From the NCBI GenBank assembly GCA_027382625.1, contig JAJKFJ010022887.1, positions 1-64,000 of the forward strand: DNA of 64,000 bases, given 5' to 3'. Origin of the DNA: Tetmemena sp. SeJ-2015 (lineage: Eukaryota > Ciliophora > Spirotrichea > Sporadotrichida > Oxytrichidae). Positions within the stretch are counted from its first letter, which is position 1, and the number at the start of each line of letters is the position of its first letter. Under the pieces are notes generated by a model that saw only the letters and a list, made by a program, of their open reading frames with translations, was not told the origin of the DNA and did no database searches. A program made the position numbers and the translations under genes. Positions 20,390 through 33,199 of this stretch are shown here, piece by piece.

Positions 20390-23124
20390 TCACTCTGTGA
20401 TCTTTTTCCCCACAGAGCTGTCTTTCGGCGCACTCATAACACTCCGCCATTTCCAAGTTGTCTTTATCTCTTCTTCGTATCTCTTGATTATCGCCTTAGC
20501 CTCTTTCCAGTTCAATATGAAGGCTTTCTTTGATCTGATAAACCATTCATAATTCATCATTTTCTTGAGGTTATGTTTCTCTTTCTAGGCGCTGTTCCAC
20601 TATGGGTTCATGGGTTGTTTGTATTCAATGTAGTTGAATATTAGGTCTTACGTTACAGAATTCTTGGTAACCTATTTTACACACCCTGTAATCCATATCT
20701 CCATTTCTCTGAGATTTTTGAAGTTAGAGTAGCGAGATTCAAGCATTGATATGTCATTATTCAATACCGAGCTATCAGAGGAGATGTTATCAGCATCAAC
20801 CGGATCTTTAGTCTTTTCCCACATAGGCAGGAATTCGTATACATGCTGTAGAGATGCTCTCCTGATATTAGATTGATTTTCCTCCTCTATTTCTTGCTTA
20901 ATGTCTTTGATTGACAACTGGTTCTTAACTTACTAGTTGCTGTTAGGTTTTAACATTATATATGCCTACTTTAAAATGTTTCATTTTTTGATTGACGAAG
21001 GCGCATTTGTTAGGCCACCACATCATATACTTCCAGTCAGGCTCATGATCTTCATAGAATTCGCGATCGAATTCAAGGTTCTCTCTAATCTTTAGGACGA
21101 TATTTTCAGTGTCAATTGACCTGTTCCAGCGAGAAGAACGAATTGCAAGAGAGCGGAGAGACGAGGCTACATCCAATATTGCTCTCTCTTCTGCAGCTCT
21201 TATACAAATCGTTAATCATTAACATTTAAGATCTTTCCTTGAGATGGATTCCTCCAAGCTTAGCATCTTCATCTACTGGCAAAAGATGAATACCGCACTT
21301 GGAAAGTTCCATGAGAAGATAGCCTGGCTCAAGAGGTTTATTAAGCAGCTCTCTGAATTCAGGATCAGTCTTTTCAATAAGCATTAAATAGTCAGGTCCA
21401 ATTTCAAAAGTTAAGGTCAAACGCTTTGTCTCAATATCTAAGATTGCCTTTTCGTTTTCAAAAGTTAATTAGTTAAGCTTTGAATAATGCAGAAACAATT
21501 ATTTTCAACGCACCTAAGCTTCCACTTCTTGTAGGGGTAATCAGTGCATCTGCTCTGGAGGTAAGCCATCTAGGCAAGCTTTCTAGTAGTAAACTCTAAC
21601 TTTCTTGCAGTCCTATCATAAAGGATGTCATCAATCAACTCGGTCTACCACACTCCTTCTCTTTCATCCCAGACAGCAACCTTCACATCATCATTTTCGG
21701 TGGTGAAAACATAGTCAGGCAAGTTATAGGTGATGGAAATAGGATCAGTCTGAACCTGGGAAGTAGGATCTGGGTATGGGATATTTCTCAGTCTATCAGT
21801 TACTGAGAATACATTTCTCATGGTCCATTTCATAGCCTGACGAGGACCTTCAGGGTACGAGAAGAATCTGAAATCTGTGATACCTCCAACGACAATATCT
21901 GGACAATACTGTCAAAATAACTTGAAATCATTCAAAATGTTAGATATCTAAATACTGCTCTGGGCTTTGAAGGTAGTCAAAGCTGGTCCAGACAGTACGA
22001 ATGATGATCTACTGATTGGCATGTTGACGAGGGATTTTGATTTGGAGCGATCCAATATCTGTGAACTTGTGGGTCTGATTTTTTCCACTGACGCTACCAA
22101 AGATACCGAACTTGATGTCATGAGTATGGGCCTTTAGAATAAACTCTGACTTTAGACCGTTATCATTCTTCCTATTTTGCAAATTATTGGCTAGTCTTGC
22201 CAGCTCATCCTTTGTGTACTTGGTGTAGTCTTCAATATATTCTAGGATATAGGCAGTGACATGGTCATACTTCTCAAATATGATAATCATTACTTTAAGA
22301 CAAAAAGGCTATCATCAAAAATTAAGTGATGGATCGCATATCTTGCATATATTTCTGGCACCACTCTGCCTTAGTCTAGTTGTAGTTTGATAGGGCTTTA
22401 CCAAGAATGTTTTGCATCTATCGAATGACTTCCTCTGAAGTCTAACAGTGATGAATGCACTCTTCAAGAGATTTGTCTTTCAGTTCCCTCCACATTGTGA
22501 TGAAAGTCGTAAGATCACGCTCATTTTCAGGGTCTGGAAGGGGATCACATAGCAAGTATTTTTCCTATATTCAATCTTAAGCTTATCAAATATTTACATC
22601 AAGATCCTTTCTCTTTCTTTTGACAGCGGAGACTCTGTTCTCAGCCATGACACTCTCCCTTTCAATCCATTTTTCCTAAAAAGAGAAGTTTAGACATCTT
22701 TAATCAATCAAAAAAGCACAACTGTTACTGAATTTGAATAATGGCTTCTTAATCATAAATTTAAATACTCGTAACTATCTAATGCTTACCTATTCCTCAG
22801 TTAGTCTTTAAGCTTCCTCAGCTCTTCTTTTTTCTTCTTCCACTCTTCTCTTCTCTTCCTCTACAGAGCGCTTTTTAGCTTCTTCTTCCTCTCGCTTTCT
22901 AGCAAGTTCCTCCTCGATTCTCTTTTCTTCCTCGAGTTTTTCTATAACAAGACATTATCATTAACTGAATAAAGAAAGGAAAATTTATCAAAGTCTAAGA
23001 ATGAATATGCTTAGAAAGCCATAAATGGTGTAGAGTATTTAAATTGGTCACTTTAACCGAACTTCTACTTACTCTTTTCTTCTTCGATTTGCTTCTTGGT
23101 CTTCTTTGCTTTCTTAGGAGGCAT
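20390..23124 (-). CDS. DNAI7/CASC1-like axonemal dynein-associated protein
   Basis: The start at 23124 gives MPPKKAKKTKKQIEEEK and then a long Glu/Lys/Arg coiled coil, as in animal CASC1 (IC97, DNAI7). Next come EKWIERESVMAENR, KYLLCDPLPDPENERDL with a Trp-Lys motif, then MRNVFSVTDRLRNIPYPDP with DYVFTTENDDVKVAVWDERE (about 21645-21833), the RCVEN/EKAILDIETKR block, FEIGPDYLMLIE, and an acidic region ending at TGA 20390-20392. Several GT..AG introns (for example GTAAGT at about 23073, GTAAGC at about 22791) and one IES interrupt it. Known role of the family: inner-arm dynein intermediate-chain-linked factor in motile cilia. In-frame TAA and TAG sit where Gln is expected. The exact 3' end is uncertain; another frame there encodes an acidic SQSEEENSQSDQTDD tail. 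Confidence 0.75.
21455..21501. other. IES in DNAI7/CASC1-like gene, pointer TTGAAAA (47 bp)
   Basis: On the gene strand, TTGAAAA occurs at both ends (plus-strand TTTTCAA at 21455-21461 and 21502-21508). Excision gives KLRCVENEKAILDIETKR, the conserved block, and restores the frame across an otherwise unreadable stretch. Confidence 0.85.
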
Positions 23125-23429
23125 TTTTCTACTTTTGATTTAATTTATTATTTCTCATTCAAATTAAACACAAAATAATAGGGATGATAAGGATTTATCA
23201 ATTTCAACAAGCAATCAATATATCAAAATCGAGAAGTGAAAATGTTTTGACAATTATATTTCAGCTATGAATGTTAAAATACTTTTCTATGGTTTTTCTA
23301 ACAATTAAGCTCTTCTAACCGCTTTCATCATAGTTGTTTGCTTTTAACTCCTGAGGTTAGTAATTCTTCTTAATTAGCATATAATAAAATTGAATTGCTT
23401 AAATTACTTTGACTTTAATTACTCCTTGC

Positions 23430-26371
23430 TTCGCTTTGTATCTAGTGTTGAAAAATAGATTTCCTTTTCCTAAGACAGCAGTGGGATTTCTTCCCTCAGC
23501 TTAGCCTATTATCTCAAATTAAGCTTTCTTAAACTCTATGGAAGATTTCTAAGTTTAGAAAGCAGACAAGTTAGTCTCTATTAGTTGAGAGATTAAATAG
23601 GATCGGTATGTTTATGGTCTGTACCTTGCAGATTTTAATTGAAATTATAGCCCTAAACTTTAGACACGTTATGACTATTTATATTTCCAAAAGCCTTGTT
23701 GCTTTTACTGTCAGTGTGAATCTACTTTATTATTGACTGAGATTAAGAGAGGCGTAGTCTTTAGCATCAAGAGGCAGGTTGTCAAAGTTTAGCTTCATCC
23801 TTGGCTGACTCTAATAATTTTCATTTTGGGGCTTGCTACTCTATTTTTAAGTCTACTCTTTTACAAAGTTTATTGTCCCCTCTTTTAACTGTCCTATTTT
23901 GTCTGAAAACTTTTGCTACTTTTAATTATCTAATTGTCCATTCTCTGTCGCTCTTATATCAGTGTTTTTATAAACACTATCAACTCTGATTATAGGGCTC
24001 TAAATAGCACTGGAACTTTAAGTATTCCCTATATTTTTTAGATTCAAAGTGACAATTTGACTCTTTTGAATTGATTAGAGAGGGGATTAATGCCGTACGC
24101 TAAATTCTTTATTGACCTCTATAATCTTTGAAACAAGAGCAGTCGGCTGCTGAACTGAGGCAGAAGTGGATTTGTACACATGAAATTTAGATCGCAGATT
24201 TTAAGGAGATTAATTTTTAGTGTTAAAAGTTAGTGAGTCCTGTATTTAGCTCACATTTTATGAAAATTAGGTACTTTGAAAAGTAAAGACATATAAATCC
24301 CAAATTAAATAAAGTTTGTGATCCATTCTAATTCTGTCTTAAGATTTTAAGTTTATTTTGAGAGTTATAAGGGCTGGTTTAACTTTAAGAATTTATCTTT
24401 CCTGAGGAAGTATTGAAAATATTCATTATCTACTGAGTCTTTGTGTTTGAGAGTTCTTTCAAGTGGTTGTTGAATTTGCCTAAGAAGTCAGATTGTAAAA
24501 ATCAATTCATAATGATTTAAATATTGTTCGAGTGATTTGAGATAAAGCTTTGGCATTTACTAAATTTACTCATTCTAATTTTTCCTGTCAGAGTTCTAAT
24601 TTTTCAATTCATTTTTAATACTCTAGGCTTTGATATAATCCTTTACAATCCTCATGTTTTCAGTGCTTTCAAGACTAGGGTCTCTCTCCTCCTCACTGTT
24701 ATGCTCTTCTATTCTTTTCTTTAAGCTTTGCTCTTTTCATTTATCGAGGGCTCATTATTGATGCCTTTTATCTTGGCAGCCTATAACTTTTACTTGTTTA
24801 GCTGTTCTTTGAGCACATGCCTCACTCTATTAGAATCTGAAGCATGGATAGTTTAATTAAGTGATTGATTCCTCTTCTAATTAAGTTACTCACTATTGAA
24901 TGCTGTTTTAAATTCATTCAGATCTTGATTATTAAGTTGCTAGGCATTTTAATTATCCTGAATCGTAGTAACACTAGAGTGATTCTTTTTCTTCTGAGAA
25001 TCTTGCAAATGCATCTCTCTACAATGAACTCTTACTCTTGTGAAAGACCCTGAGTGCTCGAAACCCTCATTATAAGCATCACCTACATTTATCCCACCGT
25101 CAGGAATTTATTACCAACCCTGCTTGTCTCTCTTTCCTCCCTGACTATTTCTTAAAGCCAAATTAAATCCTAGTTCTCTTTATTTGAAGTTCTAAGCTGA
25201 GAGGGTCTTAAAGTCAGAAGAAGTTTTGTAATTTTATATTTAGCTCTAAGTTCTTGGTGGGAAATTAATCTCTGATAAATCTTGGAATTGCACTTTCTTT
25301 TTAAAATAACTTCCATCTTAAATACAAATTATACTTATTTCTTCTTGAAAGACTACTATGAATGAAAGCCCTAGTTTAAAAAATTGGCTTCTTTATTATT
25401 TTTATTCAAATTCATATAACTGCTTTTGTTGACTATATCGCTATTTCCCTCTGCAGTCTAATCTACTGAAGCTTTTCTGAAAAAATTGCCCCCTCTAAGG
25501 GATGCTTATCCAATCTCTTTGGTTACTATTCTCTGTCTTAGTAATTGCTCAAACTTAATATCTCTGTATGGCTAGCTCTGCGTTTTAGGAAGCTGCTAAA
25601 TGAATTCTTACTTTTCATACTCGCTGTTTAAAATACTCTAATGGTCTTTGCTTAACTAGATGTTGATCTCATCTGATTTACTGCGTAATCACCAAGGGGG
25701 CTTTTATTTGTGAATCTAAAGTTAGGAAGTTTCTCCTTTGTTTTTTGCTCAAGCAATTTTTCTTGATTCACTTACCCAAAAATGAGCAAAGACACTACAT
25801 CTTCTCTCTTTGGAGAAGTTTTCGCCCTTGGAGAGTAGGAAGGAGATCCCATTTATGATGAGGATATTTTCCCATAGCATCCTGCATTCTTCTCATTTAT
25901 TTCCCTATCTAAATGCACTGTTTAGTTCTCTCTTTGAGGAATTAAGAGCTGAAGCTGCATATTTTTATTGAAAAGTACTTTGCTTATTATGTTGTCCAAA
26001 GCCTTAAGGAAATGCACTGCTCATTTTGGATTCTGATATTTCACTTTATCTCTACTATTAAAATTGTGCACTTTTGTCCAGCTGATAGTTCATTTCCTAC
26101 ACAAACTTTGCATTTTCAATAAACTCTTGCTGTCTATAAAAATTAATATAAACCAATGTATTCAAAATTGCAATCTCTGTTCTGATTTTCTCGCAAGCTT
26201 AAATCTTTTCCTCTGGTCAGATTTTAACTTCTCATTTTACTCTAAGACTTCTACTTTCTTGGCTGCTTCTTTCACTTCCAATACACTCTAAGGGAGAAGT
26301 ATTTGCAAAGAAGATTGAGATCCCTTTTAAGTCAGTTTATCAACTCTAGTCTTGAACTAGGAGTGAGTCAT
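23430..26371 (-). CDS. Gln-rich coiled-coil protein, unknown
   Basis: The start is taken at ATG 26371 (MTHSQFKTRVDKL). The N-terminal part, VKEAAKKVEVLEQNEKL and following, is a charged coiled coil. Later segments are polar and Ser/Gln-rich, for example SPSYSPRAKTSPKRE near 25830, KKRIEEHNSEEERDPSLEST near 24690 and LDNLPLDAKDYASLNLSQ near 23750. The reading frame changes several times without obvious TGA-free continuity, so introns or IESs must be present; I did not place them. No catalytic motif was seen. Ser-Pro repeats suggest phosphorylation. It is divergent from the + gene at 27651, with about 1.3 kb between. Confidence 0.5.
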
Positions 26372-27650
26372 CTTTAACTGCTGGCCATTTAGCATTTTTT
26401 TATTTATAGATAAATATAAATTTTCAAGGTTATCAAGTCATTTAATTCTTAATACAACAATGTAATAACTTTAATAAATTTCTTTATTTATTTACTCACA
26501 ATAAAATATCTAGATAGTATAATAAAATTTATTTAATAAATAATTTGTTCTCAATAATTAAAGAATCAAAATTAAATAAATTTGGTCTACATTAAAACGT
26601 TGAACTTATTTTCTGTTTTACTTAATGATTAATTCACTTTATATAAATGAATTAATTGTTAATTTCTCAAAATAAATTTTGAAGCCAACTGCATTCTATT
26701 GCTTTATTAGACAGAATCTTTTATCTTGTAACTTTTGTAAGGAAAATCTCAGTTTAAAGTTATAAACCTTCTTACAATTTTTTTAAAAGTTAATTCTAAT
26801 AAATGAATGCAGAGTGCATTAAATCTCTCTTACAAAGTTTAATCAAGAAGGACATAACTTTTGAATACGATTCTAGATATGAACTCAACTATAAATGAAT
26901 TGTAGCTTTAATTTTAAATTTCTCCTATTCAATTTTGTTTTTGCATATAATCTGCTCTTTCATTTGAAGTTAAATTTATGCAGAGATTTGCTTAATATAA
27001 ATAATGTATTTAATTAAATTATACTTTTAAGTAAAATTCTGGCAGGAAACAATAAGGCAAATACAATTTTATATGATAAATTAGAAAATAAAAATATTGA
27101 CAAGGTATTGTAGTGAGGCAAATGTTTAGCCTTTCTGCTCGTTTAATTTATTTTATATTTAATTATTATTTAATTAAGGAAGTTATGACTGTGTGTTGTA
27201 GTTAAGTAAAATCCTCATTTAAGGGCAGAAAATTATTAAAAAATGAGGATATAAAATGGTTATAAGATCTACCTCACTTGCTTAGGCATATTCATTTTAT
27301 TTAAAATAAAAATCTCCTAAATTATTAAGGTTTTAAAGCACTGGACATAGATAGATGAAAATATTCTCACAATTTAATAAAAATAGTTTTATTAAAGTAA
27401 AAGGCTTATTTTATATAAAATTGATGCAATTAAATTAATATATAGTCCCATTATTTGCATATTTTTTCAATTTAAAATATCTTTTATATATCTCTAGCAC
27501 GCAGTCTTTGAATTTTTTATTCGTTTAATTTTAAATAAATGCTTGGAATAAAAGATGTTGGGGGCAGTTTGTGATTATTATTTTTAACTATATCCTTATA
27601 TAAATAAGAATTATCATTCATTTTATCACTGGGAATCACATATTAAAACA
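26372..27650. promoter_or_regulatory. Divergent intergenic region
   Basis: Gene-free AT-rich DNA between two divergently oriented genes (minus gene starting at 26371, plus gene starting at 27651). It probably holds both promoters. No specific motif was identified. Confidence 0.4.
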
Positions 27651-30600
27651 ATGAAAGGCAGTAATTAAAACTATGTAGCAGCGGCTGCTCCCTTAAAAAC
27701 TCCTCACGGGCTGGCAGTTGCTCCTACTACATTCAAAGAACACTCATTTAGCGCACAACAGCAGGCTAATAAAAAACAATCACAATATTATATAAAGTTC
27801 ATATTACGATATTTATTGTGAATAGTAGCTCTATTTTGAAAGGGTATTAAAACTCAGGGTAGCAAGTAAAGGGAATACTGGCAACGAGCAAGAAAGAAAA
27901 AAAGATTGAGGTGGATGTTATGAGAATTCTGCTAGATATAGAAGATGCTCTCTAAGAAAGTATCCCATTTCTCCATATAGTTTTTTTAATTGAAGTTAGA
28001 TGGGAGTGCAACTGATGGATGGAGGAAACTAGGGTCGGCATCATTAGTCCCAATCAGATAACTATAAGAATTTCACAATGAACAATCTCAAGTCTAACAG
28101 CAACATCATCATCATAATATTCCATATAAACTTATTCAATATGAGCAAGGGGGATCATATAAGAACTAATCATAAGACAAACTCAAGTAAGAAGTAGATC
28201 AACTAACATAACAGTGGCAACAACCAATAATCATTTACAGTTAATTTAAACTAGTATATTCAAAAATACCATTAGATGGTTGTTAATACTCACCAGAGTA
28301 ATAAAACCACTTCTAAATTCATCAAGAAGCGAAATGAGTTCTAAGACTAGACGGTGAGCTCAGAATAATCATCAAGCGGAGAGTCAGATAACGACAGCGA
28401 GAATTATGACAATATTCAGCCAAGAACAGGCAACAACGGCGAAGAATACAGCAGTAGTAGTGGGGCAAGTGACTCAAGTGACAGACATAAAAAGGGAAGC
28501 AAGTATACTAAAAAGGAAGACGACAGAGATGACACATCTCTACAGTCATCAAACAGGAATGAGACGGAGACGGGAAATAATCGAGAGGAGGTGAAGAGTA
28601 TTTATAGCTAAATAGTGAACATGACTAAGTCAGAGGGCAGGCATGCGGAGGAACTTAAAAATAGGGCTGATGTAGAAAGTTCAAATCCTAACAACAACAC
28701 TACCTATGGCCAGGTACTGTCTCCTTTGTTGAAAGAACATAGAATGCTGGGCAGAGAGAGGAGTCACAATTAGGAACTGGCAGAAGAGTTATTTTCATAT
28801 TAAGTTCATTTAAGATCTTTGAAACCTTAAAAATTAAGAGTGCCAGGTATTATAAAGCACAAGGACACAGATAAACGCATCTAAGAATTAAGATTAAGAG
28901 ATACTGCCAAAGCTCTAGGTGTTGGGACTGAGGAACTTTCGAAAAATTACCATCCTCCCTCAAACCCAATAGCATCTGATTTGGGTCTGAAGTTAATAGT
29001 AAACTAAATTGAACCGATCGACCATCGAATTAAGGCAGGAGAATTTGCCTTTAAAGAAGAAGCTGTGGCCTAAGAGGAAGGGGGCGGTATGCTAAATTTC
29101 AACGGCAATGATTTGGAAGAGGGATTCACTCGTAAAATTAACTACGAAATTGCAAAATTAAATAACGAACCACGCTAATCAGAATTTGTAGATAACAAAT
29201 AGCTCTTACATTTAAATTCTCATTAATTTAACTTGCAACTTTTAAAGTTCATTTTATTTGAATTTTCTCTTTCGCTTTGAATTTAAAGCTCGAGGATATT
29301 TTAGGATTCTAGCCAAGGAAGGTATCTGAGGGTAAGAGGTAAAGGCTGATGTCCCAGCAAATAGAAGATGAGCAACAGCGACAAAAACGAAGAGCAAGCA
29401 GAATATACTCCAAGTAAAAGACTTCAAATCTTGAGAATGATTAAATTTAAGAGGAAGATGACTCCAGGCAAGAATTAGGGGCAGCAAGCAATTTACGAAA
29501 AGGGGCGGATGCCATGAAAGAAAGGGAGGAAGTTAAAATTAAGTTGACTATCGATAGTAATAAGTACAAGGGTAAGGGCCTGAGAGATTTCGATAGGTCT
29601 CCTTAGTGGTAGCAGAGAAGGAGAAACAGTGAGAAAAGTGGCTCAATCAGTCGTAAGAATACAATAGGCAAGTCTGATAACTCTTAAATCCAAATCTAAT
29701 TTCTTTGCTTTAAAACTCTCAAGTTGAGAGGTCTAGAACTTCAAACCGCAGAGTAAAGGATGCAGTTAAAGAATAAATCTTAAGATGAGAGTTTATTTAA
29801 TAAGTGAGATATTTAAATAAATCAGATAGAACAAAGAGATGTTAGGTGAACTTGGGAGCAAGAGAAAACGCTCCAAGAAAATAAGGGATCTAGTGGAATA
29901 ACACTTTGCAAAATAGGAGCAACTTAAACTTAAGAAAAAGTCATCCATGACACTTAAAAGAGAAGAACTAAAAGCTAAGATAGCGAATAGAAAAAGATAA
30001 ATCAATAAATAAAAACAAAACTTGCATTTTAATGAGATAAAAGTTGGGTAATTTGTAAAATGAATTGAAAGCTTTGTTTTTATCTATATTGTATTGAAAT
30101 TAAAAAGACTTATAGCAATGAATTCTAATTAATCTGAATTTGATTCCAAATTAAGCCACAATATAAAGTTGTCTGAAATATTCTACAAGACAATTTTAAT
30201 TCATAATATACTATTCTTGCATTTAACAAACTTAAATATCGCAAAAAAGGACACTAAATTTTTTATCATTAACTTTATGTTGAAATTAAGATAGCTAATG
30301 TCAAAATTCCTCCCAAGAATGTAAAAAATAGAAGCCCCTCAAAGTTGATGATCCTTGACAAACTTGAAAAAGCAGACTCTAAGAAAGGCTCAGTAAAGTA
30401 GCACAACTCTAATGAAAAGATCCTCGGTGGCAAAAACATTTCTAATTTGATACTTGCTTCGATGAGTTCAAACATTACACCAACTTTTCATCCCTCCAAT
30501 TTGAATTCAAATTCTCCCATTCCTATTGGCTCTTTGACCACCTCTGGATTTATAGATACCAATTCTCTTAAGCAAAGGTACACACAGACTATAGCAAACA

Positions 30601-33060
30601 CTCTCTCCAAGAATTCAAAGAAAGGCGATGAAAACTAGCAAAGTTTGAACAACTTTGACGAGCATGAACACCCACTAGTTTAATATCAGCAAAATGACAA
30701 CGAAAGCCAACAGTAACATGATAGTAACAAGTAATTGAAACTAGAGAGTTTTCAAAATGTTAAAACACCCAATTCTGACATGATCAAGGATATCAACCCA
30801 GTAGTCAATCACAACCTTATTGCAGGGATTTAAGAGAACAGAGAGGGTAAATCGAAAATTGTAAAGGAGCACTTCTTGGACAGAGTTTAAGGTATCTAAG
30901 GAAATCAAAACTCGGAGCCTAGTATAGAAATTGGCGAGGGAGTGTCTGAACATTTTGCTCGTAGAGAGGTAAAACCTGAAGTTGAAGACAAAATAGAAAA
31001 CTTTAAAGATGAATTGACCGACAAAGAGCAAATCGTTCCTTAAATTTCTTTAGACAGAGAGTATAAAATTCAAAAAGCCGAATCAATCGGGATAATCTAT
31101 TTCAAAAATAGCGCTCAGGCCTTAAAATATACCTCACAAGTAAAAGTCTCTTAGATATAGCATAGAAAACACAAACTTTAAGTAGATTGATTTAGAACCT
31201 CAAAAAGCCAGTCTAAGATATTAAAGTTGTTGAATCTTCTAATACTTCAAGGTCAAAAGAATCCAAGAAATCAAAGAAATCGCTGGCAGTAAATAGAGGA
31301 AATCATCACAGCTCCAAGAGTAAATTTATGCCTATTATGAAAATCATTCAAGCACAAGCAGTTGAATAAAAAACCCAGGATGATTCTTCTTTTGAAGAAG
31401 GATCACCGAAACTTTTGCCAGTTAAAGAGGAAAAGACAGAACAAATTGCAGATCCTATCTTCATTATAATTGAAGATTAAGTAAATTAAAAGCAAGGATA
31501 TGTTATATCAAAGTATTTAAATTAACGATTTGTCTCTAAGATTTTAGTTTGGTTATATATAATCATTATTTGAAATGAGTAAATTCCCTCAGTCATTATC
31601 ATATTAGAGGTCAGATAATTTAACAAATGCAATTTGAATTATATAATAAATAATTTTTGTCATTTTTAACTGAGAACCAAACTATTTAATTTATGCTCTT
31701 AGAAAGTAAAGCTTTTATAATTTTTTTTCTCAACCCTCTCAAATTTTATAGAAATATCCAACTGCTAAATATTTTAAACACTAGCTGAATAAATAATTCA
31801 ATTTATTAGAAAGGTTAATTTGACTGTCTTATTGCTTCTCAGCTATAATGAATTTCCTGCCTTACCACATATTTTGACTTCTTCTGTTAAAGAGGATAAA
31901 GAAAGTCAGATTATTGTTGTTTAAGATTATGATCCTAAGAGGAATGTTTCTAATAACTCCATAATGATGTAAATACTTCCTAATCCTTCCTAGAGTCCTA
32001 TTTCTGAAAAATAAGCCCTCTCTTTAAAATAGATTGACCTCAGAAAATCTTCTGGCCTTTCCCTACCTATTTAAGAGCATGAGAAAAACAGTCAGGATTA
32101 GCAGCCAAAAATTTAGAAGCTCGCACGAGCCTCGCATAATTAGGTACCCTCTTAACCTACGTAAACTATAAAACTGCGCTATATGCATAATGAGTCTGAT
32201 TACCTCAGTTATTCGAGTCAAACAGAGGATATAGACAACGATAGAAGTGTGAACACTAAAAGAAGGCAAGTCAGAAAAAGGAGCTACTAGTTTTCTGGAC
32301 CAATATAAGCCTTAGATGTAAGAACGGAAGCACAGAGATAAAGTGAGAAGAAGCAAAGTTAGAGGCAAAGAAACTAGAATATTTAATCTAAAAGCCAAAG
32401 TAAAAGTAGAAATAGTAGAAAGTCTGGCCAGTAATAAAAAGGCGAAGATTAAAAGCTCTAATGAATAAAAATAATGAAAGTCTGCCAAGAATCAATATCC
32501 AAAAGCCTATTGAATCTCAAAGAAGAGCAAATTCTAGAAAGGCTAAAACTAGAGTGAATAGTCCAGATCAATTTTCAAATGCTTATCACTCTCCCTCTGC
32601 AAATTCGAGCAATTCTAAACATCTGCCAGATATATTTTCAACAACGTACAATACTACACAGCTGATAGGAAAAACTATAGCATTAAATCAAACAACTATC
32701 TCATCTAAAAATACAACATTTGGCGTCAAGTTCGAGTTGTAAAATCCCAAAAAGCATAATCAAAGTAGCAAAGTTGCTTATTCAAACTTCTAGAAGTTGA
32801 ACTAGTCACTTTAACTTAGCCATGAGTTATCTTCAAGGCAAAAGTTTTCGAGCGAATATTAGGCCAGACTTGAAATAACAAACGCAGCGTAAAGAGGTCG
32901 AATAGGAGTGCAATCAGGATTAACTAGTATTGGAGTGAAGCCCGGAACTGCCAGTGGAATAAGAACTGCTTTCAATTCAATTCTTCCAAATTCTTACAAA
33001 ATTGGTATAATTCAATCGAAAATATGTAATGGTTAATTTATTTTTGGTAAATTATAGTGA
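27651..33060 (+). CDS. Large Gln/Ser/Lys-rich low-complexity protein, unknown
   Basis: Starts MKGSNQNYVAAAAPLKTP at ATG 27651 and ends at TGA 33058-33060. Reading TAA/TAG as Gln gives long open, polar frames: an acidic Ser-rich block (SSGESDNDSENYDN, SSSSGASDSSDRHKKG, about 28370-28510), a basic block (EDEQQRQKRRASRIYSK near 29370), a Lys-rich block (KRKRSKKIRDLVEQ near 29860), RSKESKKSKKS near 31250, and a Gly/Ser-rich C-terminus (GVQSGLTSIGVKPGTASG near 32910). Frames switch in at least six places; one switch is explained by the IES at 29201. No enzyme domain was recognised. The alternating acid and basic low-complexity blocks suggest a scaffold or nuclear protein, which is only a guess. 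Confidence 0.5.
29201..29286. other. IES in large Gln-rich gene, pointer AGCTC (86 bp)
   Basis: AGCTC at 29201-29205 and 29287-29291. Excision joins EFVDNKQ to LEDILGFQP in frame and removes an in-frame TGA at about 29278. Confidence 0.8.
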
Positions 33061-33199
33061 AGCGGTCAAAATAATGCAGAAATGCATTTTTAGACCAAAT
33101 ATATTTTCAGTGATAACCCACTAACTTTTATTTGATAATTAAGCCTAAATAAGTTTTAAATTTCGACTTAAGATTAATTGATAATATTTTAAAGTTATG